From NCBI GenBank assembly GCA_903924855.1, contig CAIYCW010000043.1, positions 1 to 32,492 of the forward strand: a DNA stretch of 32,492 bases, written 5' to 3'. Below, one piece after another: positions 8,007 to 16,094 of this stretch. The stretch is from an uncultured Rhodospirillales bacterium. Its GTDB lineage: Bacteria; Pseudomonadota; Alphaproteobacteria; Acetobacterales; Acetobacteraceae. A program made the position numbers and the translations under genes. The notes under the pieces are model-generated. The model worked only from the letters and a program-made list of their open reading frames with translations, made no database searches and was not told the DNA's origin. Every line of letters begins with the position of its first letter. Within the stretch, counting starts at the first letter, position 1.

Positions 8007-8192
8007 TCTGCACAGCACATCATGCAAGCCCCCGCGCCTGGGCAAACCGATACGATATTTCAGTCATACGCCTCTGGTGTGAACCGGCATCAGCCCCAAT
8101 CTGCTGGACGCCAGCGCGTGGCTGGGCGATATCTTCGCTCGCATATCCGACAAGGATGCAGGCGCTTCATTTCACGCAAGGATCTTTGCACC

Positions 8193-8993
8193 GTGTCTGC
8201 CTCGCGCACCTCACCCTCGCGAATTCTGCTGACGACCGTGCTGCTCGGCACCTTGCTGCTGGCCGGCTGTGCCACCAAGCCGCCCGCCAGCGATCCGGAC
8301 GCCCTGGCGGAGTACAACGAAACCAACGACCCGCTGGAGCCGACCAACCGCGTCATCTATGCGGTCAACAACGGGCTGGACACGGTGCTGCTGCGCCCGC
8401 TCGCCATCGCCTATCGCGCCGTGCTGCCGGATGTGGTGCGCAGCCACATCCACAACGTGCTCGGCAATCTCGGCATGCCGGTGCAGCTTGCCAACGACAT
8501 CCTGGAAACCCATCCGCGCAAGGCGGGGGATTCGCTGATGCGCTTTGCGATCAACTCCACGCTCGGCGTGGGTGGCATTTTCGATGCCGCAACCGACATG
8601 GGCTACCCGGATCACGACGCCGATGGCGGCATCACCCTGGCACTCTGGGGCCTGCCGAACGGGCCCTATCTGTTCCTGCCGGTGTTCGGCCCGTCCAGCC
8701 CGCGTGACGCCGCCGGCACCGGAATCGACCAGGCGATCAACCCGTTCACCTGGGTTGGCCATGGCAGCACCGATCGGGCCTTGGGCTATGCCAAGACCGG
8801 CATCGGCGCGTTGGATGCACGCTCGCGCGTGCTGGACGATCTGGATAAGATCACCAGCCAGGCGCTGGACCCCTACGCCACGATCCGCAGCCTTTATCGA
8901 CAGCATCGCCAGTCGGAAATCGAGGACGCGCGCGCCGATGGACAGGCCACCGTTCCGGCCTGGTTCCCCGCCGCCGCGGAGAAAAAGCAATGA
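8193..8993 (+). CDS. mlaA: MlaA (VacJ) family outer-membrane lipoprotein
   Basis: Outer-membrane component that removes misplaced phospholipids from the outer leaflet, working with the periplasmic MlaC. The GTG start at 8193 has AAGGA about 10 bases ahead and gives a classic lipoprotein signal (SRILLTTVLLGTLLLAGC, lipobox LLAGC). An ATG in frame at 8004 would bury this signal behind 63 residues and is rejected. The mature part has the family blocks NDPLEPTNRVIYAVNNGLD, VRSHIHNVLGNLGMPVQLANDIL, FAINSTLGVGGIFD, LALWGLPNGPYLFLPVFGPSSPRD and a C-terminal SLYRQHRQSEIEDAR. The 266-residue length is normal. Its stop overlaps the mlaC start by 4 bases (ATGA). Confidence 0.93.
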   Translation: MSASRTSPSRILLTTVLLGTLLLAGCATKPPASDPDALAEYNETNDPLEPTNRVIYAVNNGLDTVLLRPLAIAYRAVLPDVVRSHIHNVLGNLGMPVQLANDILETHPRKAGDSLMRFAINSTLGVGGIFDAATDMGYPDHDADGGITLALWGLPNGPYLFLPVFGPSSPRDAAGTGIDQAINPFTWVGHGSTDRALGYAKTGIGALDARSRVLDDLDKITSQALDPYATIRSLYRQHRQSEIEDARADGQATVPAWFPAAAEKKQ

Positions 8994-9637
8994 CCCACCA
9001 AGCTTGCGGCAAACAGATGATCCCCTCCCCGCTCACCACCGTCTCGCGCCGTGTCGCCCTGGGCCTGGCGGCTGCCCTGCCATTGCTGCGCGCCGGGCGT
9101 GCGATGGCCGATGCCGGGTCTGACAAGGCCTCCGGTTTCATCGACCGGCTCAGCCATGATCTGATGGCGGTGGTGAACGGTCCGCAAAGCACGGCGGACA
9201 AGGCAGCCGCCCTGCAGAAGATCATCGACACCAATGTGGATGTGGATGGGGTTGCGAAATTCTGCCTCGGCCGGTTCTGGCGCACCGCCACGCCGGATGA
9301 GCAGAAGCAGTATCTGACCTTGTTCCACAAGGTGCTGGTCAACAACATCACCGGCAAGGTGGGCGAATATGCCGGGGTGCAGATCACCGTTCAGCGTTCC
9401 GCCCAACGCGAGGACGGCATCGCGGTGACGACCTCGGTCACACGGCCGAATTCTGAGCCCAACAAGGTGGACTGGCTGGTCAGCATCGATGGTGCCACGC
9501 CGCTGGTGACCGATGTGATCGCCGAAGGCACCAGCCTGCGCCTGACCCAGCGCAACGACTATTCAGCCTTCCTCACCCGCAACAACAACAGCGTCTCGGC
9601 GCTGATCGATGCGCTGAAGCAGCAGGCCGGCAACTGA
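8990..9637 (+). CDS. mlaC: MlaC family periplasmic phospholipid-binding protein
   Basis: 215-residue periplasmic carrier that shuttles phospholipids between the MlaA complex and the inner-membrane MlaFEDB transporter. The N-terminus has a twin-arginine-like export signal (SRRVALGLAAALPLLRAGRAMA). The mature protein shows the family pattern: FIDRLSHDLMAVVNG, a helical segment TNVDVDGVAKFCLGRFWRTATPDEQKQYLTLF with the conserved LGRFWR core, VEYAG-like GEYAGVQITVQ, and VDWLVSIDGATPLVTDVIAEGTSLRLTQRNDYSAFL. It overlaps mlaA by 4 bases, so the two are translationally coupled. The permease, ATPase and MlaD genes are not in the window. A convergent regulator gene ends 55 bases downstream. Confidence 0.92.
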   Translation: MTHQACGKQMIPSPLTTVSRRVALGLAAALPLLRAGRAMADAGSDKASGFIDRLSHDLMAVVNGPQSTADKAAALQKIIDTNVDVDGVAKFCLGRFWRTATPDEQKQYLTLFHKVLVNNITGKVGEYAGVQITVQRSAQREDGIAVTTSVTRPNSEPNKVDWLVSIDGATPLVTDVIAEGTSLRLTQRNDYSAFLTRNNNSVSALIDALKQQAGN

Positions 9638-9691
9638 TCCGGCCAAAACGGGCGGCGGGGGCTGCCACGGCGCATCCCCCTGCCCCGAAGG

Positions 9692-10405
9692 TCAGATCGC
9701 GCTGACCTCGCTGCTGACATCGAACTGACCAGGGGCGGGCAGCACATAGCCCTGGCGGCGCACCGACAGGATCACCCGCTCGGCACAGCCGATATCGCCG
9801 AGCTTGCGGCGCAGCTTCATCACCAGCTGGTCGACGCTGCGATCCTCGGCGTGCAGCGGGCGGCGCAGCGCGGTCAGGCTCAGCGTCTCACGCGCCACCG
9901 GCTGGCCGTTGGCACGCAGCAGGGCGTCGATGGTGAGCATCTCCGCCTCGGTCAGCAGGGCCAGCCTGCCATCCGGCGCCACCACACGGCGTTGGGTCGC
10001 ATCCACCACCAGCTTGGTCGAGGTCGCTGTCTCCGGTGCTTCACGGCGCCCCTGCAGCCTGCGATGCACGGCGCGGATACGGGCCGCCAATTCGTTGATC
10101 GCCACCGGCTTGACCATGTAGTCATCCGCCCCGGTGTCGAGCGCCGCCACACGCGCCTCTTCCTCCGCACTGGCGGTGACCACGATCACACCGGCCCCTT
10201 CCTGGGTGAAGCCGTCCACCAGCTCCATGCCGTTCACGTCGGGCAGAGACAGATCGAGCAAAACCAGGTCCGGCTTGAATTCGGCACTGCTCTGCCGCGC
10301 TTCGGCACCGGAGGCTGCGATCAGCACCTCCATCCCCTCCCCACGCAAAGCCGCCGCAATTCGCGCAGCGACGGTGGCGACATCCTCTACCACCAAAACC
10401 CGCAA
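9692..10405 (-). CDS. OmpR/PhoB-type response regulator
   Basis: DNA-binding response regulator of about 237 residues. Receiver domain: acidic pair in VLVVEDVATV, phospho-acceptor Asp in LVLLDLSLPDVNG, Thr in IVVTASAEEE, Lys in DDYMVKPV. The C-terminal winged-helix domain (residues about 130-225) includes LLTEAEMLTIDALLRANGQPVARETL, RSVDQLVMKLRRKLGD and RVILSVRRQGYVL. The start is ambiguous: a GTG at 10429 is open, but a GGAGGGAG ribosome-binding site at about 10411-10418 points to the TTG at 10405. No partner kinase lies next to it. It lies downstream of aroKB on the same strand, separated by about 130 bases that hold two palindromes. Targets are unknown. Confidence 0.87.
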   Translation of the reverse strand: MRVLVVEDVATVAARIAAALRGEGMEVLIAASGAEARQSSAEFKPDLVLLDLSLPDVNGMELVDGFTQEGAGVIVVTASAEEEARVAALDTGADDYMVKPVAINELAARIRAVHRRLQGRREAPETATSTKLVVDATQRRVVAPDGRLALLTEAEMLTIDALLRANGQPVARETLSLTALRRPLHAEDRSVDQLVMKLRRKLGDIGCAERVILSVRRQGYVLPAPGQFDVSSEVSAI

Positions 10406-10477
10406 AGCGTTTCTCCCTCCCGGCCGCACAACAGATGACGGGTGTTCCGTCCGCTTAACATTACGTTGCGCACGGCT

Positions 10478-10503
10478 GAAAGCAAGCTTTCACACCGGTG
10501 TGA
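10478..10503. promoter_or_regulatory. Two overlapping palindromes upstream of the response regulator
   Basis: GAAAGC-AA-GCTTTC (10478-10491) and the perfect 14-bp TCACACCGGTGTGA (10490-10503) share two bases and form one compound site about 75-100 bases upstream of the regulator start and about 33 bases past the aroKB stop. Palindromes of this form are typical operators; autoregulation is a guess. A hairpin role at the end of aroKB is possible, but there is no T-run in the minus direction. Confidence 0.4.
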
Positions 10504-10535
10504 CGATGGCGTTTTGCTGCCTTTTGTTACGCAGA

Positions 10536-12182
10536 TCAGTCTGCGCAACCGGCCTGCAGCAATATGTCCCGCACCAACGCCACCGGCGTGGTGCTGGTGG
10601 AATGGCACTGGCCGATGCCGGTGGGCAGGATCAGATGCAGCGCGCCGTCGCGCGCCTTCTTGTCCCGGCGCATGTGATGCAGCAGCCGATCGGCACTCAG
10701 CCTGCGGTTCAGCATCGCCATCTCACCCGGCAGCCCCACCGAGCAGAGATGCGCCACCACGCGGTCGGTGTCGGCCTGATCGACCAGCCCGAGCCTGGTT
10801 GCCAGCTGGAAGGCAAGCCCGATGCCGGTGGCCACCGCCTCGCCGTGCAGCACGGCGCCGTAGCCGCATTCCGCCTCGATGGCGTGGCCGAACGTATGGC
10901 CAAGGTTGAGCAGCGCCCGCCCGCCGCTCGATTTCTCCTCGCGCTCGTCATCCCCCACCACCTGGGCCTTGAAGGCACAGGCGCGCATCACCGCCTCGGC
11001 CTGCACATGCGGATCGCCGCCCACGATGCTGGCGGCATGGGTTTCACACCAGGCGAAGAAGGCGGCATCGCCGATCAGCCCGGCCTTGGCGATCTCGGCA
11101 TAGCCCGCGCGCACTTCGCGCGGCGGCAGCGTGGCAAGGGTTCCGGTGTCGGCCAGCACCATATGCGGCTGGTGGAAGGCACCCAGCAGGTTCTTGCCAT
11201 GGCGGGTGTTGATGCCGGTCTTGCCGCCGACCGAGCTGTCCACCTGGGCCAACAGCGTGGTCGGGACCTGCACGAAGGGCAGGCCGCGCAGCACGGTGGC
11301 GGCGGCAAAGCCCGCCAGATCGCCCACCACGCCGCCGCCGAGTGCGACCACCGCGGTGCGCCGCTCGACCCGGGCATCGAGCAGCGATTCCACCAGAGTG
11401 GTGTAATGCTCCATGCTCTTGGCGCCCTCGCCCTGCGGCACCACGACGACCTGGCTGTCAAACCCCGCCACCGAAAGCCCCTGGCGCAGCGTCTCCAGAT
11501 GCAGCCCGGCCACCACCCTGTCGGTGACGATGACGCAGCGCTTCTGCGGCAGCACCGGCGCCAGCAGACCGCCGGCCCGCGCCAGCAGGCCATCGCCCAC
11601 CACCACGTCATAGCTGGAATGCGACAGGCTCAGATGCAGCCGGCGTGGGGCGTGAAAGCTCACCAACGCGTCCAGCACGCGCGACGTGGTGTGATCGGGG
11701 CTCTCATCGCCGCAATCCACCACGATATCGGCCTCGGCATAGACCGGGTGGCGCTTGTCCATCAGCCCCTGCAGGATGGCGGCCGGATCGCCGCCGGCCA
11801 GCAGCGGACGGTGGGAGCGCTGCGCCACGCGGCGCACCAATGTGGCAAGCGGCGCGCGCAGCCACAGGCTGACCCCGTCACGCCGGATCGCGGCCCGCGT
11901 CTCGGCATCCATGAAGGCGCCGCCGCCGGTGGCCAGCACCATCGGCTCGCCCGCCAGCAGACGGCGGATGACGCGGCGTTCGCCGGCGCGGAACTCCGCC
12001 TCACCGAAACGTGCGAACAGCTCGGAGATCGAGCAGCCGGCCGCCATCTCGATCTCGATATCGGCGTCGTGGAAGGGCAGCCCCAGGCGGGCGGCCAGCC
12101 TGCGGCCGATCGAGGTCTTGCCGGCGCCCATCAGGCCGACCAGCACCACCGAGCGTCCGGCAAGGCCGGGCGGCAGCTGCAT
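10536..12182 (-). CDS. aroKB: Bifunctional shikimate kinase / 3-dehydroquinate synthase (AroK-AroB fusion)
   Basis: One 548-residue polypeptide with two shikimate-pathway enzymes. Residues about 1-180 are shikimate kinase: Walker [24 protein letters not shown], shikimate-binding LATGGGAF and RPLLAGG. Residues about 190-548 are 3-dehydroquinate synthase: [48 protein letters not shown], the Zn-ligand region [15 protein letters not shown] and [14 protein letters not shown]. The ATG at 12182 is preceded by AGGAGG at ideal spacing and is chosen over the in-frame ATG at 12239. The two activities catalyse steps 2 and 5 of the pathway, so they are not consecutive. Such fusions are, from memory, common in Acetobacteraceae, which supports the taxonomic call. 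Confidence 0.95.
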   Translation of the reverse strand: MQLPPGLAGRSVVLVGLMGAGKTSIGRRLAARLGLPFHDADIEIEMAAGCSISELFARFGEAEFRAGERRVIRRLLAGEPMVLATGGGAFMDAETRAAIRRDGVSLWLRAPLATLVRRVAQRSHRPLLAGGDPAAILQGLMDKRHPVYAEADIVVDCGDESPDHTTSRVLDALVSFHAPRRLHLSLSHSSYDVVVGDGLLARAGGLLAPVLPQKRCVIVTDRVVAGLHLETLRQGLSVAGFDSQVVVVPQGEGAKSMEHYTTLVESLLDARVERRTAVVALGGGVVGDLAGFAAATVLRGLPFVQVPTTLLAQVDSSVGGKTGINTRHGKNLLGAFHQPHMVLADTGTLATLPPREVRAGYAEIAKAGLIGDAAFFAWCETHAASIVGGDPHVQAEAVMRACAFKAQVVGDDEREEKSSGGRALLNLGHTFGHAIEAECGYGAVLHGEAVATGIGLAFQLATRLGLVDQADTDRVVAHLCSVGLPGEMAMLNRRLSADRLLHHMRRDKKARDGALHLILPTGIGQCHSTSTTPVALVRDILLQAGCAD

Positions 12183-12343
12183 GGTATCCTCCTGCAACGG
12201 ACCTGGTTTGGGCGGAGTGGGAGCAGAGTTGCGTGTCATGACGCGGCACGGTAGCACGACCCTCGTTGCCCCCGCCAACCGGGGGTGCTGCAAGGCAGAC
12301 CGCCCGGGCATGGCGCCTGCCGCATGCAGCGACTGGGGGATCG

Positions 12344-12490
12344 ATGGGGCGCGTTGTTCTTGTGCTGATGCTGCTGTTGCTGGTCCTGGCCGGCGTGGGC
12401 TTCCTGGCGCTGGGCGCGTTCTCGCCGGACCCAAAGCCGGCGCCGGTGCATCACGTGATCCCCAATGACCATTTCATCCGTGGCGGCTGA
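12344..12490 (+). CDS. Small conserved membrane protein upstream of xerD
   Basis: 48 residues: a short start MGR, a hydrophobic membrane segment [20 protein letters not shown] at about 4-24, then a proline-containing polar tail ending in [21 protein letters not shown] precedes the ATG at 12344. It overlaps the xerD start by 26 bases, which points to coupled translation. Similar tiny membrane proteins with a VHH..PND tail lie before xerD in related bacteria, from memory. No function is known, and there are no catalytic motifs. Confidence 0.65.
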   Translation: MGRVVLVLMLLLLVLAGVGFLALGAFSPDPKPAPVHHVIPNDHFIRGG

Positions 12491-13376
12491 CCGGGCCGCG
12501 CATCAGATCGAGGCGTTTTTGGAGATGAAGGCGGCCGAGCGTGGTGCCGCGCGCAACACGCTGCTGGCCTATCGCGCCGATCTGCTGGATTTCGCAGCCC
12601 ATCAGCCGGACCCGCTGAACGCCTCCGAGACAGAGCTGCGCGCCTATCTTCAAGGACTCGCGGGCCAGGGCCTGTCGGCACGCACCCAGGCGCGCAGGCT
12701 GTCCAGCCTGCGGCAGTTTCATCTGTTCCTGCTGCGCGAAGGCGTGCGCGCGGATGATCCCACCAGCCGGCTCGATGCGCCGCACGTGCATCCGGGCCTG
12801 CCGAAATTCCTCTCCGAGGCGGAGGTGGATGCGCTGCTGAATGCTGCGCACACCCATCCGCGCGCCGAGATGGTGGTGGCCGCACTTGAGATCCTCTACG
12901 CAACCGGTCTCAGGATCAGCGAGCTTTTGGCCCTGCCGCGCCATGCGCTGGCCGGCGATGCGATGCTGTTGATGATCCGCGGCAAGGGCGGGCGGGAGCG
13001 ACTCGTGCCGCTCTCCGACGCCGCGCGCAACGCCGCCATCCCGCTGCTGCAAGGCCGTGGCCGGCATCTCTTCCCCGGCCGCGACCCCGCCCGCCCGCTC
13101 ACCCGCCAGGCGTTCTGGGGCATGCTGAAGCAGGTCTCGCTGGTGGCGGGCATCGATCCGGACCGTGTGAGCCCGCACGTGCTGCGGCATTCCTTTGCCA
13201 GCCACATGCTGGCACGTGGCGCCGATCTGCGCAGCCTGCAGACGCTGCTCGGCCATGCCGACATCGCCACCACCCAGATCTACACCCATGTGCTGGCGGA
13301 ACGGCTGCAGGCGCTGGTGGAGGCGCATCACCCGCTGGCGCGGCCCGCGGTTGCAACGCGCAAGGGATCGCTCTAG
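12465..13376 (+). CDS. xerD: Site-specific tyrosine recombinase XerD/XerC
   Basis: 303-residue tyrosine recombinase that resolves chromosome dimers at dif with a partner Xer protein. The N-terminal SAM-like core-binding domain runs to about residue 95 ([26 protein letters not shown]). The catalytic domain shows Arg I in [12 protein letters not shown], Lys in [13 protein letters not shown], the HxxR box [14 protein letters not shown], the His in [12 protein letters not shown] and the nucleophile Tyr in QIYTHV. Length and motifs are those of Xer, not of a phage integrase, and the housekeeping neighbours agree. It overlaps the small membrane protein upstream and is followed after 9 bases by accA. 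XerC and XerD cannot be told apart with certainty from one copy. Confidence 0.93.
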   Translation: MTISSVAADRAAHQIEAFLEMKAAERGAARNTLLAYRADLLDFAAHQPDPLNASETELRAYLQGLAGQGLSARTQARRLSSLRQFHLFLLREGVRADDPTSRLDAPHVHPGLPKFLSEAEVDALLNAAHTHPRAEMVVAALEILYATGLRISELLALPRHALAGDAMLLMIRGKGGRERLVPLSDAARNAAIPLLQGRGRHLFPGRDPARPLTRQAFWGMLKQVSLVAGIDPDRVSPHVLRHSFASHMLARGADLRSLQTLLGHADIATTQIYTHVLAERLQALVEAHHPLARPAVATRKGSL

Positions 13377-13385
13377 AGCCACGTA

Positions 13386-14342
13386 ATGCGCCATTTTCTC
13401 GATTTCGAAAAACCGCTGGCCGAGCTTGACGGCAAGATCGAAGAGCTGCGGCAGATGTCCGGGGCGGACGGTCTGAACATCGCCGAAGACATCGCCCGCC
13501 TCACCGAAAAGGCGGACCGCCAGCTGCGCGCGACCTATTCCAAGCTCACGCCCTGGCAGAAGACCCAGGTGGCGCGCCATCCGGAGCGGCCGCGCGCGCA
13601 TGACTACATCGCGGGGCTGATCACCGACTACACGCCACTGGCCGGCGACCGCGCCTTTGCCGAGGACGAGGCGATCATCGGCGGTCTGGGCCGCTTCCAG
13701 GGCCGGCCGGTGATGGTGATGGGCACCGAGAAGGGCCACGACACCGACAGCCGGGTGAAGCACAATTTCGGCATGGCGCGGCCGGAGGGCTACCGCAAGG
13801 CGCGCCGCCTGCTCGATCTGGCCTCGCGGTTTCACCTGCCGGTGCTGACCTTCGTCGACACATCAGGCGCCTTCCCCGGCATCGATGCCGAGGCACGCGG
13901 CCAGGCGGAGGCGATCGCCCGCTCGATCGAGGCCTGTCTGGAACTGCAAAGCCCGCTGATCGCCACCATCATCGGCGAGGGTGGCTCGGGCGGGGCGATA
14001 GCACTTGCCGCCGGCGATGCGGTGCTGATGCTGGAGCATGCGATCTATTCGGTGATCTCACCGGAGGGCTGCGCCTCCATCCTGTGGCGCGACGCCGCCC
14101 AGGCGCCGGCGGCGGCGGAGGCGTTGAAGCTCACCGCCGACGACCTCAAGCGGCTGCGGCTGATCGATCGCATCGTGGCGGAACCGCTGGGCGGCGCGCA
14201 TCGCGACAAGGCGATGGCGGTGCAGGCGGTGGGCCAGGCGATCGCCGAGACGCTGTCGGGCCTCGCCAGGCTCACACCGCAAGCCCTGATCGCCAAGCGG
14301 CGTGAGAAATTCCTCGAAATGGGCCGCGACATCGCAGGCTGA
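13386..14342 (+). CDS. accA: Acetyl-CoA carboxylase carboxyltransferase subunit alpha AccA
   Basis: Alpha subunit of the carboxyltransferase that forms malonyl-CoA, the first step of fatty acid synthesis; it acts with AccD. The 318-residue product has the normal length. Motifs: N-terminal [103 protein letters not shown], the acyl-CoA oxyanion segment [14 protein letters not shown] and [14 protein letters not shown]. It starts 9 bases after xerD, which suggests one transcript. The end is convergent with the glycosyltransferase, 40 bases away. Confidence 0.97.
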   Translation: MRHFLDFEKPLAELDGKIEELRQMSGADGLNIAEDIARLTEKADRQLRATYSKLTPWQKTQVARHPERPRAHDYIAGLITDYTPLAGDRAFAEDEAIIGGLGRFQGRPVMVMGTEKGHDTDSRVKHNFGMARPEGYRKARRLLDLASRFHLPVLTFVDTSGAFPGIDAEARGQAEAIARSIEACLELQSPLIATIIGEGGSGGAIALAAGDAVLMLEHAIYSVISPEGCASILWRDAAQAPAAAEALKLTADDLKRLRLIDRIVAEPLGGAHRDKAMAVQAVGQAIAETLSGLARLTPQALIAKRREKFLEMGRDIAG

Positions 14343-14382
14343 CCGCGCCGCCCCGCCGCAACCGGCACCAGCCCCGCGCGCG

Positions 14383-15636
14383 TCAGCCGCCGCCAAGACT
14401 GCCGATCACCTGGCAGATCCGATCGTCAAACACCTCATTGACGTCGTGCAGCTGATACTCCTCCAGCGAGCGGAAAAATGCCGGGTCGTCCGGGTTTTTC
14501 GAAACGCGGCCAAGGCTGCGCCGTTCGGTCCATTCGGCGAGAGACTTGGTGAAATAATGGTTGAGGGACAGCATCTGGTGGCTTGCCGGAGTGTCCGCCC
14601 CACTGCCATGCGTGTCCACCACGGCGCCGCTGTCATTGATGGTCTGGCCCGTGGTGCGGATCAGATGGCCCAACTCCACACCCACACAGCGATTCAGCCG
14701 GGCGATGGTCTTGCCATACCGGTTCGGCCCGAAATCCGACCGCGCCCGGCGCTGAAACCGTCTGGTCACCGCATCCTGTGTCCCGGTCAGATGATGGCTC
14801 GACCCGAACATCAGCCAGTGCACATAAAGCCCCGTCACTGATTCCGGCAGAGCCCGCAGAACCTGTTTCGGCAGCAAGGCGGATCTGGGGCAGAGAAACT
14901 CGTCACAATCGATGAAGGCGCACCAGGCCTCGCTGCTGGCATGGTTGGCGATCATGTCCTGATAGGCGGAATTCTGCCGGGGAAACCGGTTCCAGCTTAT
15001 AAGATGCACCATGTCGCGAAAGGGCCAGGACCGGACGATGTCGCCCGTGGCATCGGTGGATTCGTTATCATACAAAAAGAAGCGATCAACCCCGATTTTT
15101 CGGTGAAATTCCAACCACTCTAAAATATATTTTTCCTCGTTTTTGATAATGGCACAGATAAAAAGATCGGTATTTGTGCATTCCCTGGATGATAACGCCA
15201 GATCCCCTCCTGCCTGCTGGATGGAAAGTTTGCGGAATTTGAATGCCAACAGACGCGGATCGGCACTCAGGTTCAGCTCTTTGGGAGAGAAGCAGTTTTT
15301 ATAATGGAACACACATTTCAGATCCCCCTGCACGCCGACAATTTCAGGCGATATGGAGAAAATCAAATTCGTCTGACGTGAGATGCGAAATTCTCCAATG
15401 ACATGATCATTCACCGCCACCGAGATCGATTGATCATAATCCTGCGAGGGTGGCACGAATGGCAGCAGATCGATTTCCACCTTGATCGCTGCACTCTCGC
15501 TGCATTTGAGGAGCAGGCTGCTTGAAGGACCATTGCTCCAGACACCATCCCGTTCGGGGACAGAAAAGCCGGAATACTCGAATTCGCTCAGGTTTCCCGC
15601 AGCGGAAAAATCTATCAACTCAAATTTGCCTTGCAC
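14383..15636 (-). CDS. Glycosyltransferase with GT2_4/GT92-type catalytic domain
   Basis: 417-residue probable cytoplasmic glycosyltransferase. Residues about 1-150 form a beta-rich region of unknown role. The catalytic domain starts near residue 155 with LFICAIIKNEEKYILEWLEFHRKIGVDRFFLYDNESTDAT, the hallmark of the Glyco_tranf_2_4/GT92 group. It continues with the metal-binding DxD-type FIDCDEFLCP and the C-terminal LNHYFTKSLAEWTERRSLGR. The start is GTG at 15636. The 5' half of the gene is clearly more AT-rich than its neighbours and faces a 458-base AT-rich gap, which hints at transfer. No polysaccharide cluster adjoins. Acceptor and sugar are unknown. Confidence 0.78.
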   Translation of the reverse strand: MQGKFELIDFSAAGNLSEFEYSGFSVPERDGVWSNGPSSSLLLKCSESAAIKVEIDLLPFVPPSQDYDQSISVAVNDHVIGEFRISRQTNLIFSISPEIVGVQGDLKCVFHYKNCFSPKELNLSADPRLLAFKFRKLSIQQAGGDLALSSRECTNTDLFICAIIKNEEKYILEWLEFHRKIGVDRFFLYDNESTDATGDIVRSWPFRDMVHLISWNRFPRQNSAYQDMIANHASSEAWCAFIDCDEFLCPRSALLPKQVLRALPESVTGLYVHWLMFGSSHHLTGTQDAVTRRFQRRARSDFGPNRYGKTIARLNRCVGVELGHLIRTTGQTINDSGAVVDTHGSGADTPASHQMLSLNHYFTKSLAEWTERRSLGRVSKNPDDPAFFRSLEEYQLHDVNEVFDDRICQVIGSLGGG

Positions 15637-16094
15637 AATCAGATGTCAGACCGGAAGGCGACCATGGATCAATCACCGGGTCAATGCACACAATTCGGCC
15701 AATCGCTTATTAGAACTATGTTTTTGTCTAACTTCGCCAACTGCGGAGAACAAAATTTTGCATCGGCTGGATCGATGAAAATGACAATCAGCCTGGCCGC
15801 ATCCGCCGTCTTATCATCACACGAACAATTTTAGTCATGTTTTTTTCGCTATGATTCAACGGCCGGCCGCACCAAATTTTTACTGCAGTGCACAAATCTA
15901 AATCAAGACCCTTTACTTGAATTGAATAATTTGAATCTGAATGTCGATGCATAAATATCACATGTCATCATTCTGCAAGATACGTTTCGTTTCTTTGTAA
16001 ATTTTCTGTCACACCAATCGATTAACGTTTGGTTATACCGCAGCCACATCCGAACGACCGGCGTTTCGGATTTTGGCTGGAAGGTATCGCTCTT
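15637..16094. other. AT-rich divergent intergenic region
   Basis: 458 bases between the glycosyltransferase and the receptor gene, visibly richer in A and T than the rest. It contains the TTGAAT-rich stretch at 15917-15942 (three spaced copies). It should hold both divergent promoters. I see no convincing Fur-type box, tRNA or small gene; two or three short ORFs have no protein-like features. Confidence 0.5.

Noticed and set aside
8004-8192. ATG at 8004 as the start of mlaA
   Set aside because: It would place 63 residues before the lipoprotein signal, and the ATG is part of the metF palindrome. The GTG at 8193 has a ribosome-binding site.
10134-12254. 706-codon plus-strand ORF over the response regulator and aroKB
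   Set aside because: Antisense to two well-recognised genes and has no protein signature.
12465-13376. Tyrosine recombinase as a sign of a prophage or integrative element
   Set aside because: Length, motifs and housekeeping neighbours are those of chromosomal Xer. No tRNA, attachment site or phage genes are present.
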